From Deltaproteobacteria bacterium (GTDB lineage: Bacteria; Desulfobacterota; Desulfobacteria; C00003060; C00003106): a DNA stretch of 44,684 nt. Location: assembly GCA_019314005.1 (NCBI GenBank), contig JAFDAE010000005.1:1-44684 (forward strand), read 5' to 3'. Position numbers and translations under genes: made by a program. The notes beneath the pieces were generated by a model, which saw nothing but the letters and a program-made list of their open reading frames with translations, searched no databases and was not told the DNA's origin. This document shows positions 25,816 to 33,433 of the stretch, in pieces. The first letter of the stretch is position 1. Each line of letters starts with the position of its first letter.

Positions 25816-26244
25816 TTAATTCCCCAAAACAAAGGATTGGTACACACCCCATCCGGTCACAATCTGGGTCAAAGCAAGAATCAGCACAACAAGATTGTTC
25901 AGGCCATGGATGATAGGGAACAGTTTTCGTTTCTTTTTGATACGGTCCATATATAGACCGGAGCATAGGCCAAAGATGATAAAGGGGGCCATTGTAAGAG
26001 CGACCTTGCCGTGCGTTCCCGTTATGAGAAATCCGTGCCAATGACTGTATACCATGGTCACGCCCCCCAGCATGCCTCCCAGCCATGCCCCCATAGCAAT
26101 TGTGCCCAATAACACATGCCGCTTCCACCTGAAAGTCGTCTTTTGCCCCAGATGAAGGAGACGAAAGCGGTGTACTCCGAGGTAAAACACATATAGCGCC
26201 AACACGATAGCAGAAAATTGAACAATGGGATGAATAACAAGCAC
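25816..26244 (-). CDS. DUF4079 family membrane protein
   Basis: 142 residues from the GTG at 26244, supported by AAGGAG nine bases upstream; a longer GTG start at 26286 is possible. About four membrane helices: VIHPIVQFSAIVLALYVFYL, VLLGTIAMGAWLGGMLGGVT, ALTMAPFIIFGLCSGLYM and HGLNNLVVLILALTQIVTGW. His residues in HP, SHWHGF, GTHGK and HGLNN are spaced as in b561-like proteins, and DUF4079 is thought to be a heme-binding membrane family. The remnant of a c-type cytochrome gene lies just upstream (26286-26408), so the two may once have formed an electron-transfer pair. Confidence 0.8.
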   Translation of the reverse strand: MLVIHPIVQFSAIVLALYVFYLGVHRFRLLHLGQKTTFRWKRHVLLGTIAMGAWLGGMLGGVTMVYSHWHGFLITGTHGKVALTMAPFIIFGLCSGLYMDRIKKKRKLFPIIHGLNNLVVLILALTQIVTGWGVYQSFVLGN

Positions 26245-26285
26245 GGCAGTTCGCTCCTTGGAGTTAATGTTTTTCCATCTGGACA

Positions 26286-26408
26286 CTATTTAAATTCATG
26301 GACCAGGATAAAGTCGTTATTAGCCCTGGTGCCATGGCAGCCGATACAGCCTGCGGGCTTGCCAAACGGCTTGGCCTTGCCCTTAGGATAATCCTTCAGC
26401 CTTTTACA
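26286..26408 (-). pseudogene. C-terminal remnant of a c-type cytochrome (one CIGCH heme motif)
   Basis: The minus-strand frame reads CKRLKDYPKGKAKPFGKPAG, then CIGCHGTRANNDFILVHEFK and a TAG at 26286-26288. CIGCH is a covalent heme-c site, and CxGCH...ENDFI/DYVF is the typical end of cytochrome P460-type and similar proteins. There is no start codon in frame: upstream is an in-frame TAG and then the stop of the 82-residue gene. Only about 40 residues survive. It lies directly 5' of the DUF4079 gene. Confidence 0.65.
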
Positions 26409-26652
26409 TCTTCTCTATATTGGCCCTAAGCTGTCCAATCTGTAAGCCAAGAGAAACACATTGTTTTCCTGCCATGCATTCGTCGGCATCTTTGTCCTCT
26501 AAATGTGTCTTGAGTTCGTGTTTGTCTTTTTTCAGATCCACAACCCATGCCTTTTTCGTCTCATCATACTCCACATTTACATCTATGCCGCATTCACCAA
26601 TGTCTGGGAAAACAGACTTAATCTTTTCACACAATTCCTTCTTGTCGTGCAT
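26404..26652 (-). CDS. Small acidic/basic soluble protein, unknown function
   Basis: 82 residues with a very good start (ATG at 26652 preceded by AAAGGAGGG). It contains INVEYDETKKAWVVDLKKDK-like strand pairs around residues 24-46 and three Cys (LCEKI, GECGI, ADECMAGKQC region), and ends in a helix LGLQIGQLRANIEKM. The charge pattern is Lys/Asp/Glu-rich. I do not recognise it; similar small proteins occur beside cytochromes in sulfate reducers. Its end abuts the cytochrome remnant. Confidence 0.6.
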   Translation of the reverse strand: MHDKKELCEKIKSVFPDIGECGIDVNVEYDETKKAWVVDLKKDKHELKTHLEDKDADECMAGKQCVSLGLQIGQLRANIEKM

Positions 26653-26721
26653 GATCTTGCCCTCCTTTCTTAGGTTACACTGGGTCTCCCTTTTGTATCA
26701 TCCTAAATTGAAAGACCTCTT

Positions 26722-27576
26722 CTATCCGTATACTTCTTCCATTACCCTCTTAAGCGTTACCCTATCGACGTCCCGCCCCACCAATGGCCCTTGATTTAAG
26801 ACAGGAAAGTGCTCTTCAAAGGCTGATAGGTCATTCCGGTAAATGATACCGATAGGGATTTTATCCCCCCACTGGCGAGCCACCTTCATGGCTGTCTCCC
26901 AGTCTGTTGGATCGTGTTCTTGGGGCAGGGTGACACATCGCTCCTTGTACCAGGCAAAGGTATTGACCTTGTTGAAAGAGACACATGGCTGTAATACGTC
27001 AATGAGGGCCAAACCTCGATGTGCGATGCCCTGCTGAATCAGTTCTGACAGGTGGTCGATCATACCGGAGAAGGCGCGGGCTACAAAGCCGGCCTGCATG
27101 GCTACGGCCACAGCGATTGGGTTGAAAGATGTCGAGGCCACGCCTTCCGGCTGGGCCTTTGTGACAAACCCCTCGGCAGAGGTGGGGCTGGCCTGGCCCT
27201 TGGTTAGGCCATACACCTGATTGTTGTGGACTAAAAGAGTTAAGTCTATGTTGCGGCGGATAGCTGCCAGAAAGTGATTGCCCCCCTCTCCGTAGTTGCA
27301 CCCATCGCCGCTTTCAACGATAACGGTAAGCTTCGGGTTCGCGAGCTTGGCGCCGGTGGCCACGGGAAGTGATCGTCCATGAAGACCATTGAAGAGGTTC
27401 GCGTTCAGATAATGAGGAGCCTTGGCCGCCTGGCCGATTCCAGAGACAAACAGCACCTCGTAAGGTTCCAGTTGGCTTGCAACCAACGCCTTTTTGACCG
27501 CCTTTAAAATAGAGAAATTTCCGCATCCCGGGCACCAGGCAGTCTCATAATGTCCATAATCGTCAATAGTGACCAT
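26722..27576 (-). CDS. korB: 2-oxoacid:ferredoxin oxidoreductase, beta subunit (TPP-binding)
   Basis: 284 residues from the ATG at 27576 (GAGGTC upstream). WCPGCGNFSIL gives C15 and C18; SGDGCNYGEGGNHFLAAIRR is the TPP/Mg motif (GDG...N); QVYGLTKGQASPTS follows; PCVSFN supplies C198. The third Cys usual in PorB/KorB (GIGC) is Gln here (SGIGQAAKAPHY, Q49), as in a subtype of these enzymes. With the alpha-gamma subunit it oxidises a 2-oxoacid plus CoA to acyl-CoA and CO2, reducing ferredoxin. 2-Oxoglutarate is the likely substrate by family resemblance, but pyruvate or branched-chain oxoacids cannot be excluded. A repeat element (27624-27844) separates it from korA. Confidence 0.9.
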   Translation of the reverse strand: MVTIDDYGHYETAWCPGCGNFSILKAVKKALVASQLEPYEVLFVSGIGQAAKAPHYLNANLFNGLHGRSLPVATGAKLANPKLTVIVESGDGCNYGEGGNHFLAAIRRNIDLTLLVHNNQVYGLTKGQASPTSAEGFVTKAQPEGVASTSFNPIAVAVAMQAGFVARAFSGMIDHLSELIQQGIAHRGLALIDVLQPCVSFNKVNTFAWYKERCVTLPQEHDPTDWETAMKVARQWGDKIPIGIIYRNDLSAFEEHFPVLNQGPLVGRDVDRVTLKRVMEEVYG

Positions 27577-27623
27577 TGTGACCTCGCTTCCGGAACGTGT
27601 TATCGATTGACAATTTCGCAAGA

Positions 27624-27844
27624 TTGATGAATTCGTAAAAAGTCTTTGATGAACTTATTTTGATCTTATCATCTGTCATTTATCATCTATCATTGGGCAT
27701 TTATCATTAAAAAAATGACAGTCACCGACGCGCCAAAGCCGCTATGGCGACGGAGCGATGACAAATGTGAAATGCTCAATGCTAAATGAGAGTCTTATCT
27801 CGTGACCAATCAAACGAATTGAAGACTTTTTACGACGCCATCAA
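27624..27844. mobile_element. Inverted-repeat element between korA and korB, copy B (221 bp)
   Basis: The ends TTGATGAATTCGTAAAAAGT and ACTTTTTACGACGCCATCAA are inverted copies with a few mismatches. The interior contains ATCATTGGGCATTTATCATT, a GACGCGCCAAAGCCGCTATG module and AATGAGAGTCTTATC. The last 15 bp (27830-27844) overlap the 3' end of korA and provide its final codons (MAS) and TAA. The same interior occurs inverted at 33276-33413 and, shortened, at 24601-24727. Confidence 0.85.
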
Positions 27845-29515
27845 TTCTCTCAGAATCGACTCTGCTGTAAAAGGTAGTCCGTCATATCGAAGCACTCTCT
27901 TTTCTATATGAAATCCTGTCTCTCGTCGTATAAGCCGCGCAAATTGCCCAGAGGCATTGCCCTCTATACAAACCACCTCTTTTGCCCCCTCAAGTTGCCC
28001 CATAAATTGTTCAGGCACCAGGGGCCAGACCTGACTAAAATGAAGGGTGGCAACTTTTTCACCTTCTGACCTCAATCGTGAGGCAGCTTCCAGAATTGCT
28101 CCCTTAGTTGATCCCCAAGAGACGAGCAGCAGGTCCGGGTCTTGTGTACCTTCCACATCCGGAGGAACGACTTCGGATTTGATCAATTGCCCTTTTCTAA
28201 GCCTCTTTTCCACCATCTGAATGCGCACAGAGAGATTCTCTGTAATGTGACCATCTTCTGTGTGCTCATCACTATCAGCCACAACAAGATGTTTGCTCAT
28301 GCCGGGAAGGAGGCGAGGCGAGATGCCATCTTCCGTGGTAGAAAATCGTTTATACGTTGATGATGACCCAAAGGCCCCGTTGCCGGCTCTAACAGCCGGC
28401 AAGTTCTCCACGTCAAAAGGCATCACAGCGCGATATGAATCAGCAAGAAACTGATCGGCAAGAAGAAATATAGGGCTCTGAGATTTTTCCGCAAGCTCAA
28501 GCGATCGCTGTGTGAGGTGAAAGCACTCCTCCACTGTTCCAGGAGCATAAATGGCCCGTGGAAACTCACCGTGGCCGGCATGAAGAATCAATTCCAGGTC
28601 CGCTTGTTCCGTCCGGGTAGGCAGACCGGTAGCCGGGCCAGGACGCTGGACCACTGCAATAACTACAGGAGTTTCAGTCATAGCCGCCAGGCTTACCCCT
28701 TCAATCATCAGCGCGAATCCGCCTCCTGATGTGGCCACCATGCTTGGCGCGCCGGCAAATGACGCCCCTATGGCCATGTTGATGGCTGCGATCTCGTCTT
28801 CGGCCTGTTCCACGATCAAACCCATCTTTTGCGCATGGCTTGCCAGGTTCAGGCTGATTGAGGTGGAAGGTGTCATGGGGTAGAATGCGAAAAACTTCAA
28901 GCCTGCTGAAACGGCTCCAAGGGCGATAGCCTCATTTCCGTTCATCATCAAACGCTGTGGCGGGTCAGCAATAGGTAATAGCTTATGGATAGATGTGGGC
29001 TGGTCAGAATACCACCGAACGGCTGCTTCCAACACCTCTCGGTTTTTTTGCATGACTTGCGGATGCTTCTTCCCAAAAAGATCATGTAACGTTTTTGCTA
29101 CTAATTCCTGATCAAGGCCGAGGCGTGCGCCTGCCACACCCAAATAGGCGACATTTGAGAATTTGCCTTCCGCCAGCTGCTTGAAGGGAACCTTGAGGCA
29201 GGCATCATAGGAAATGTCAAATGCCTCATCACACAGGATGATCCCGTCAGAGGATAGATCCTCCCGGTGCAAGGTTGCTGTGTTCTTGTCGAGAGCGACC
29301 AGGAGGTCTACGGACTCTTGCGGTGCGATTACCTCATCTACACCCACCCGTATTGCAAAGGTGTTATGTCCTCCTCGAATGCGGGACTGATAGCTCTGTG
29401 TAACAACGATGTAATAGCCGGCCCTTACAAGGCTTTTGGCCAGCAGCTGTCCTGTGGTGACCAGCCCTTGTCCTGCTTCACCGCCAATGAGTATGTTCAG
29501 GTTGTTACGTGCCAT
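27830..29515 (-). CDS. korA: 2-oxoacid:ferredoxin oxidoreductase, fused gamma-alpha subunit
   Basis: 561 residues from the ATG at 29515 (AGGAG upstream). Residues 1-180 are the gamma domain (LNILIGGEAGQGLVTTGQLL, SYQSRIRGGHNTFAIRV); residues 200-440 the alpha pyrimidine-binding domain (GNEAIALGAVSAGLKFFAFY, PMTPSTSI, ATSGGGFALMIEGVSLAAMT, TRTEQADLELIL); the remainder is the C-terminal domain ending VEGNASGQF-like and ESILRELMAS. This gamma-alpha fusion is usual for KorA-type enzymes with a separate KorB. No delta (ferredoxin-like) subunit is nearby. The final three residues and the stop codon come from the adjoining repeat element. Confidence 0.92.
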   Translation of the reverse strand: MARNNLNILIGGEAGQGLVTTGQLLAKSLVRAGYYIVVTQSYQSRIRGGHNTFAIRVGVDEVIAPQESVDLLVALDKNTATLHREDLSSDGIILCDEAFDISYDACLKVPFKQLAEGKFSNVAYLGVAGARLGLDQELVAKTLHDLFGKKHPQVMQKNREVLEAAVRWYSDQPTSIHKLLPIADPPQRLMMNGNEAIALGAVSAGLKFFAFYPMTPSTSISLNLASHAQKMGLIVEQAEDEIAAINMAIGASFAGAPSMVATSGGGFALMIEGVSLAAMTETPVVIAVVQRPGPATGLPTRTEQADLELILHAGHGEFPRAIYAPGTVEECFHLTQRSLELAEKSQSPIFLLADQFLADSYRAVMPFDVENLPAVRAGNGAFGSSSTYKRFSTTEDGISPRLLPGMSKHLVVADSDEHTEDGHITENLSVRIQMVEKRLRKGQLIKSEVVPPDVEGTQDPDLLLVSWGSTKGAILEAASRLRSEGEKVATLHFSQVWPLVPEQFMGQLEGAKEVVCIEGNASGQFARLIRRETGFHIEKRVLRYDGLPFTAESILRELMAS

Positions 29516-29587
29516 CGCCACGATCTCCTGAATATGACAAACACCGTTCACCAACCCGGGACACGAGACCTTTGCCCACGTCCCCTG

Positions 29588-29773
29588 TTATGCCTCAGCA
29601 TCCAAAGTACATTTAGTAAAATCGATTTCTTTGCCGCATCCTTTACAGATACGTTTTTTGTCAAATTCGTCCGAAAAAATCTCTGTTTCCTTCCCGCAAT
29701 TCGGACACTTGCAGACAAAGGACTGCAAATGCTTGAATGCCTCAAAACCCGGGCAATGCTGTGGTGTAGTCAT
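29588..29773 (-). CDS. Small zinc-ribbon protein
   Basis: 61 residues from the ATG at 29773. CKCPNCGKETEIFSDEF and KKRICKGCGKEIDFTKC give two CxxC knuckles, enough for a zinc ribbon or rubredoxin-like iron site. The N-terminus TTPQHCPGFEAFKHLQSF is conserved-looking. It lies 18 bp downstream of the ferritin-like gene and upstream of korA on the same strand, so it may take part in electron delivery or metal handling in this block. The exact function is unknown. Confidence 0.75.
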   Translation of the reverse strand: MTTPQHCPGFEAFKHLQSFVCKCPNCGKETEIFSDEFDKKRICKGCGKEIDFTKCTLDAEA

Positions 29774-29791
29774 AATAGAAGCCCCCAAAAT

Positions 29792-30298
29792 TTAAAACTT
29801 GTGTTCAGAAAGCCTATTGCTCAGCAATCTGATATGTCCCATCTCCTCTTTGATGATGTCGTCAATCTTCTTTTTCCCAAGTCTCTCCGGAACGAGTTCT
29901 TTCATCCCCAGGTAGAAAGCAATAGAGTCCTTCTCAAGGCCAATAGCTACCCGAAAAATTTTTTTCGTTTTCTCTTCCTCGGGTAAGTCCTCGAGCAGGA
30001 CGAAATCCTCTTGTCCCTCTTCGTCAAACACACGGAGATTTGCCAAGGCTCGCAGGTACAGGGCCGCTTCTCCTTCAGGATCGAAAACTGTTGGTTTTCG
30101 TTCCTGATCTGACAAGTCTTTCCTCATGGATGCGAAAGTCTTCTCATGTTCATCTTCCATAGCAGCAAGATCAAGAAAGAGTTTGCTAATGGAACTGTCT
30201 GAGATATTTTCAGCCATCTGCCGGTAAAACTTTGCCCCGTTTTTTTCAATCTGTTCCGCCATTTCAAATATTTCATCTGCGTTAAAATCGTAAGTCAT
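29792..30298 (-). CDS. Ferritin-like/rubrerythrin-family diiron protein
   Basis: 168 residues from the ATG at 30298 (AAGGAG ten bases upstream). A four-helix bundle with diiron ligands: E near 17 (MAEQIEKNGAKFYRQMAE), EDEH in LAAMEDEHEKTF, E in AIGLEKDSIAFY and EEMGH in IIKEEMGHIRLLS. The rubredoxin-type C-terminal domain of rubrerythrin is absent, but a separate rubredoxin-like protein is encoded just upstream. Such proteins reduce peroxide or handle iron under oxidative stress. It is part of the minus-strand oxygen-defence block. Confidence 0.88.
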   Translation of the reverse strand: MTYDFNADEIFEMAEQIEKNGAKFYRQMAENISDSSISKLFLDLAAMEDEHEKTFASMRKDLSDQERKPTVFDPEGEAALYLRALANLRVFDEEGQEDFVLLEDLPEEEKTKKIFRVAIGLEKDSIAFYLGMKELVPERLGKKKIDDIIKEEMGHIRLLSNRLSEHKF

Positions 30299-30361
30299 AG
30301 TATAGTCTACTCCTTTGTATCCTCCCAATAAGTCTATGCAATCTGCTTGAACCCTCTCCCA

Positions 30362-30607
30362 CTACAAGCGGGGATCAACGTGCCCGGGCCCTCCGCACTC
30401 CGGCGTGTAGCAGGTGACATTTACGAATTCACACTTTTCCCCGCATGAAGGGCAAACATCCGCCGGTGTTGAAGCCGTAACAAGAAAGCCGCAATTGGCG
30501 CATTTCCAGTAAGCCTGGTTGCATTCGGGACAAATATCCCCGACAAATTTGCCTGACGCTGTGTAGCCACAGTGGGCACATTTCCATTTTTCCTGTTCAT
30601 CTCCCAT
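30362..30607 (-). CDS. Rubredoxin-like double zinc-ribbon protein
   Basis: 81 residues. Three CxxC-type pairs: WKCAHCGYTASGKFVGDICP with CPEC, WKCANCGFLVTASTPADVCP with CPSC, then TCYTPECGGPGHVDPRL. The two WKCxxCGF...CPxC units resemble rubredoxin domains of rubrerythrins, so this may be the electron-donating half of the ferritin-like protein encoded 64 bp downstream. The ATG at 30607 has GGGGG upstream. Iron or zinc content cannot be told from sequence. Confidence 0.82.
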   Translation of the reverse strand: MGDEQEKWKCAHCGYTASGKFVGDICPECNQAYWKCANCGFLVTASTPADVCPSCGEKCEFVNVTCYTPECGGPGHVDPRL

Positions 30608-30627
30608 TTCATTCCCCCCCTAATTTT

Positions 30628-31995
30628 TCACCTTATTTCAATGGCCACCTGGTCGTGAGCCACATCCAACACAGGAACCTTACCTATACCTACCAGGTCG
30701 GCAACGGATTGTGGAAGCCTTCTGTAGTTGAGATCCGCTGTGATTGTCAATTTTCCTTTGGCAACATCATCAGGCACCTTCCACTCATAATTTTCTAAGG
30801 AGGCCTCAAGTGGGCCCAGCCTGTTGTCAAACACCTCCGTATTGGCTGCGTTCCACTGGGCAATGGTTTCTTCACCCTGAGGGTTTAAAAAAACCTTTCT
30901 AAATAGGCGGTCACCTTCAGGGAGGGCATCCCTGGGGATTCCCTTGAACTCCTTGACGCCCATCATATAGCCTAAGTCCTTATAGGCCGGCTTGTTGGTG
31001 GCTACGCTATAGCTTTTATCAGGTGTATCGCCCGGCGCTAAAGGCGCCTTGATATGATAAATGTTTCCCTTGGCATCCTTGGCCTCCAAATGGAGCCATA
31101 GCTGCCTTTCCTCTGTAGAGCCGGTTGGTATCATGTGGCCCGCTCTCTGATTGACCGATACTACCTGTATCTTTAACGTCTCGCCGGGTTTTATCTTTGA
31201 CTTCTTTGGATAAACGGCTACCACTGCCGATCCATTCATCCAGGTCTGGGAGTAGGAACCCAGGAAGAGATGCTGCGCTACGTCATCCCGTTTTTGCCCC
31301 ATAATAGCAGATTTGCCTCGGGATGGCGGTTCGTGGCAATCCATACAACTTATGTTTGCCTCACCATAGGGGCCTTTCTTCCATTCTTGATAGGTCTCCT
31401 TTACCCAGGCACCATATGGGCTTGTCTCATTATGGCAGGTACCGCAAAGTTCCGCGCTCTTGTGAAATTCCGAGTACTCTGATTTGTGGTAAGACGATTT
31501 GATATCCTTCCTCGGCCCATATTTGACCTTTCCCGGCTTAAGCACAAAGTTTCCGTTAACAGGGATCTCCCCGTCAAATCCGACCATGGTGTGGCATACC
31601 TCGCAGGAAACACCGTCCGCCTTAGGATCAGCTTTGCCTGCAGGAGGTGGTGGAATATCCCCCGCCATAAAGGCCAATGGCGCATGACACTTTATGCACC
31701 CCGCCTCAACCGGAGCTACTTTTGAATCTAAACGTGTGTGAGGGAGAGCCAATTTGAAGTATTCCGCCTGATCCCAGGGAAGTATCTGTGACTTTGCCAT
31801 GGCAGAGTTTTGATACTGGTTATATATTTCCCTATGGCAAGTTCTACATTTTTTGGATGAATCAAAACGTTCGTAGCCATAGCTGCCTTTCTCCGCCTTC
31901 CCTTTGGTCTCCTGCGCGTTACTATACCCCTGGCATACAAGGCCAACGACAAAGGCTAAAAAGATAGTCACAGATGTCAAAAAGACCTTCTTCAT
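30628..31995 (-). CDS. Secreted pentaheme c-type cytochrome (cytochrome c554-like)
   Basis: 455 residues. A signal peptide (KKVFLTSVTIFLAFVVGLVC) is followed by five CxxCH heme-c motifs: CRTCH (50-54), CIKCH (100-104), CEVCH (131-135), CGTCH (184-188) and CMDCH (217-221). The heme half resembles cytochrome c554/hydroxylamine-oxidoreductase-like proteins; residues 255-455 form a beta-rich domain without heme motifs. Its CQGYSNAQ could be a lipoprotein or a cleaved signal. It is probably periplasmic and may pass electrons to the defence proteins or to an external acceptor. A good AGGAGGC-type site lies before the ATG at 31995. Confidence 0.9.
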   Translation of the reverse strand: MKKVFLTSVTIFLAFVVGLVCQGYSNAQETKGKAEKGSYGYERFDSSKKCRTCHREIYNQYQNSAMAKSQILPWDQAEYFKLALPHTRLDSKVAPVEAGCIKCHAPLAFMAGDIPPPPAGKADPKADGVSCEVCHTMVGFDGEIPVNGNFVLKPGKVKYGPRKDIKSSYHKSEYSEFHKSAELCGTCHNETSPYGAWVKETYQEWKKGPYGEANISCMDCHEPPSRGKSAIMGQKRDDVAQHLFLGSYSQTWMNGSAVVAVYPKKSKIKPGETLKIQVVSVNQRAGHMIPTGSTEERQLWLHLEAKDAKGNIYHIKAPLAPGDTPDKSYSVATNKPAYKDLGYMMGVKEFKGIPRDALPEGDRLFRKVFLNPQGEETIAQWNAANTEVFDNRLGPLEASLENYEWKVPDDVAKGKLTITADLNYRRLPQSVADLVGIGKVPVLDVAHDQVAIEIR

Positions 31996-32050
31996 TTGCT
32001 TGCCTCCTTCGCCTGCACATCCCCGAATTTTTATCCGGAAAACTGTTGCA

Positions 32051-32704
32051 TCAAAGAACCGCCTTCTTGAATTCTTCGATGCCGATGCGTTCTATGAAGC
32101 GAGCTGTCCTTTCCTTTTTCTTGCCGTTGGCAGCATAGTATTCAAAACATCTCTTGGCTAAGTCGATTACCTCTTCGCTGCTAAGGCCTTCGGCGATCAC
32201 ATCTCCAATCCGGGGCTTACGACCTGCATTACCCCCGAAAACCACGGTCCATCCTGACTTTTTCCCAAAAGCACCGAAGTCTCGCATATAACTTTCGCCA
32301 CAGTTCATCGAACAGCCCGATATGCCGATCTTGGCCTTTGCAGGCAGGTCCATGCCAACGAATAAGTTTTCCAGTTTGCCACCTAAGCCCAGAGAGTCCC
32401 GCAAACCCAGCTTACACAGAGCATTGCCGGGACAAGCCTGCACATAGTGAACGCACAACCCCACTGCCGGCCCCACATCCATGCCAAGGTCTTGCCAAAC
32501 CTTGTCGACGACCTCTGGTTTCATTCCAACCAGCGCTATACGCTGAGCCGATGTAATTTTGATGACCGGGATCTCATATTTACGCACTACGCCGGCTATG
32601 GTCTCCAACATATCGGGCGTCACGATGCCCAAAGGCGTTCTGGGTACAATAGCATACGTCTTCCTATCGCGCTGAATAATAGCTCCTTTTGGTCTGTCAG
32701 GCAT
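32051..32704 (-). CDS. Small siroheme/[4Fe-4S] sulfite-reductase-like protein
   Basis: 217 residues from the second of two adjacent ATGs (32704, GGAGGGA six bases upstream). The siroheme-cluster ligands are present: C91 and C97 in QACPGNALCKLG (C-x5-C) and C131 and C135 in GISGCSMNCGESY (C-x3-C). Size and motifs match the low-molecular-weight assimilatory-type sulfite reductase of Desulfovibrio vulgaris (P590; about 218 residues). It may reduce sulfite or nitrite or only bind siroheme; the natural role of this group is unsettled. It lies between the pentaheme cytochrome and desulfoferrodoxin genes on the same strand. Confidence 0.88.
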   Translation of the reverse strand: MPDRPKGAIIQRDRKTYAIVPRTPLGIVTPDMLETIAGVVRKYEIPVIKITSAQRIALVGMKPEVVDKVWQDLGMDVGPAVGLCVHYVQACPGNALCKLGLRDSLGLGGKLENLFVGMDLPAKAKIGISGCSMNCGESYMRDFGAFGKKSGWTVVFGGNAGRKPRIGDVIAEGLSSEEVIDLAKRCFEYYAANGKKKERTARFIERIGIEEFKKAVL

Positions 32705-32722
32705 CATCTCCCTCCATTACCC

Positions 32723-32865
32723 AGTGTCCATCCAGAATAGTAGATTTTGTCCCAAGACAAGGCCGCACAAAGGTTTCTACCGCAGGCGTAGCAACGCTAC
32801 GTCGAGGACAGAAACCTGCGGAGAACGCAGTATTGGGGCAAAAGATGCTATTCTGGATGGACACT
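32723..32865. mobile_element. Long-hairpin element with perfect 18-bp terminal inverted repeats
   Basis: AGTGTCCATCCAGAATAG (32723-32740) is exactly inverted at 32848-32865. Inner arms TTTTGTCCCA/TGGGGCAAAA, AGGTTTCT/AGAAACCT and the tip CGTAGCAACGCTACG make most of the 143 bp fold back on itself. No protein is encoded. It lies between the sulfite-reductase-like and desulfoferrodoxin genes; a solo end is at 2005-2023. Confidence 0.82.
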
Positions 32866-32867
32866 AC

Positions 32868-33242
32868 CTATTTTTTCCACAACCCATGTACATTACAGTA
32901 CTCCCTGGCTGTTATCAGATCTGCTTCGATGCAGAACTTGGCTTCGGGCGCGTCTCCCGGTTTCAGGAATTTGCGGTACGCCTTTCCGTCAGCAATGATC
33001 TCAATCCACTCGATATAATGCTTCTCCTCCATGGGGTGGGCCACGCTGCCGATCTTCACGTTTATCCCATGGGCAGCCTTTTCCACCACAGGGACATGTT
33101 TTTCCTTGGCCGCGTCAACGCTGTTTTCAACAAAAAGCTTCATAGGCTGGCCGCAACAGACAAGCTCTCCTTCGCCTGCATGAACCATCTCCACCATGTT
33201 TCCGCATACTTCGCATTTGTAGATTTGCAACCTTTTCGTCAT
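32868..33242 (-). CDS. dfx: Desulfoferrodoxin (superoxide reductase)
   Basis: 124 residues. The N-terminal desulforedoxin domain carries Fe ligands C10, C13, C29 and C30 ([17 protein letters not shown]). The C-terminal superoxide reductase domain has EKHVPV (H49 with E47/K48), H69, H75 in EEKHYIEWI, and C116/H119 in EYCNVHGLW, the Fe(His)4Cys centre. It reduces superoxide to peroxide without releasing oxygen, using rubredoxin as donor. The ATG at 33242 has GGAGGA upstream. The stop at 32868-32870 adjoins the hairpin element. Rubrerythrin, encoded upstream, would remove the peroxide formed. Confidence 0.96.
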   Translation of the reverse strand: MTKRLQIYKCEVCGNMVEMVHAGEGELVCCGQPMKLFVENSVDAAKEKHVPVVEKAAHGINVKIGSVAHPMEEKHYIEWIEIIADGKAYRKFLKPGDAPEAKFCIEADLITAREYCNVHGLWKK

Positions 33243-33275
33243 GTTCTCCTCCTTTGGCGCTTATATGGACACTTG

Positions 33276-33413
33276 ATAAGACTCTCATTTATCATTGATC
33301 ATTTCACATTTGTCATCGCTCCGTCGCCATAGCGGCTTTGGCGCGTCGGTGACTGTCATTTTTTAATGATAAATGCCCAATGATAGATGATAAATGACAG
33401 ATGATAAGACCAA
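33276..33413. mobile_element. Repeat element of the TCATTTATCATC type, copy C (inverted)
   Basis: The reverse complement of this stretch matches the interior of copy B almost base for base, including ATCATTGGGCATTTATCATT and the GACGCGCCAAAGCCGCTATG module, but lacks clear CGTAAAAAGTC ends. It separates the rubrerythrin gene from dfx. Confidence 0.8.
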
Positions 33414-33433
33414 GATGAGCTCATTTATACCGC

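Noticed and set aside
29267..29986. Plus-strand open frame of 239 codons
   Set aside because: It runs antisense through korA, the zinc-ribbon gene and the ferritin-like gene, all of which have clear family motifs.
33276..33413. CRISPR-like impression from repeated TCATTTATCAT words
   Set aside because: The words are arms of one inverted-repeat element, with no regular spacers and no cas genes nearby.
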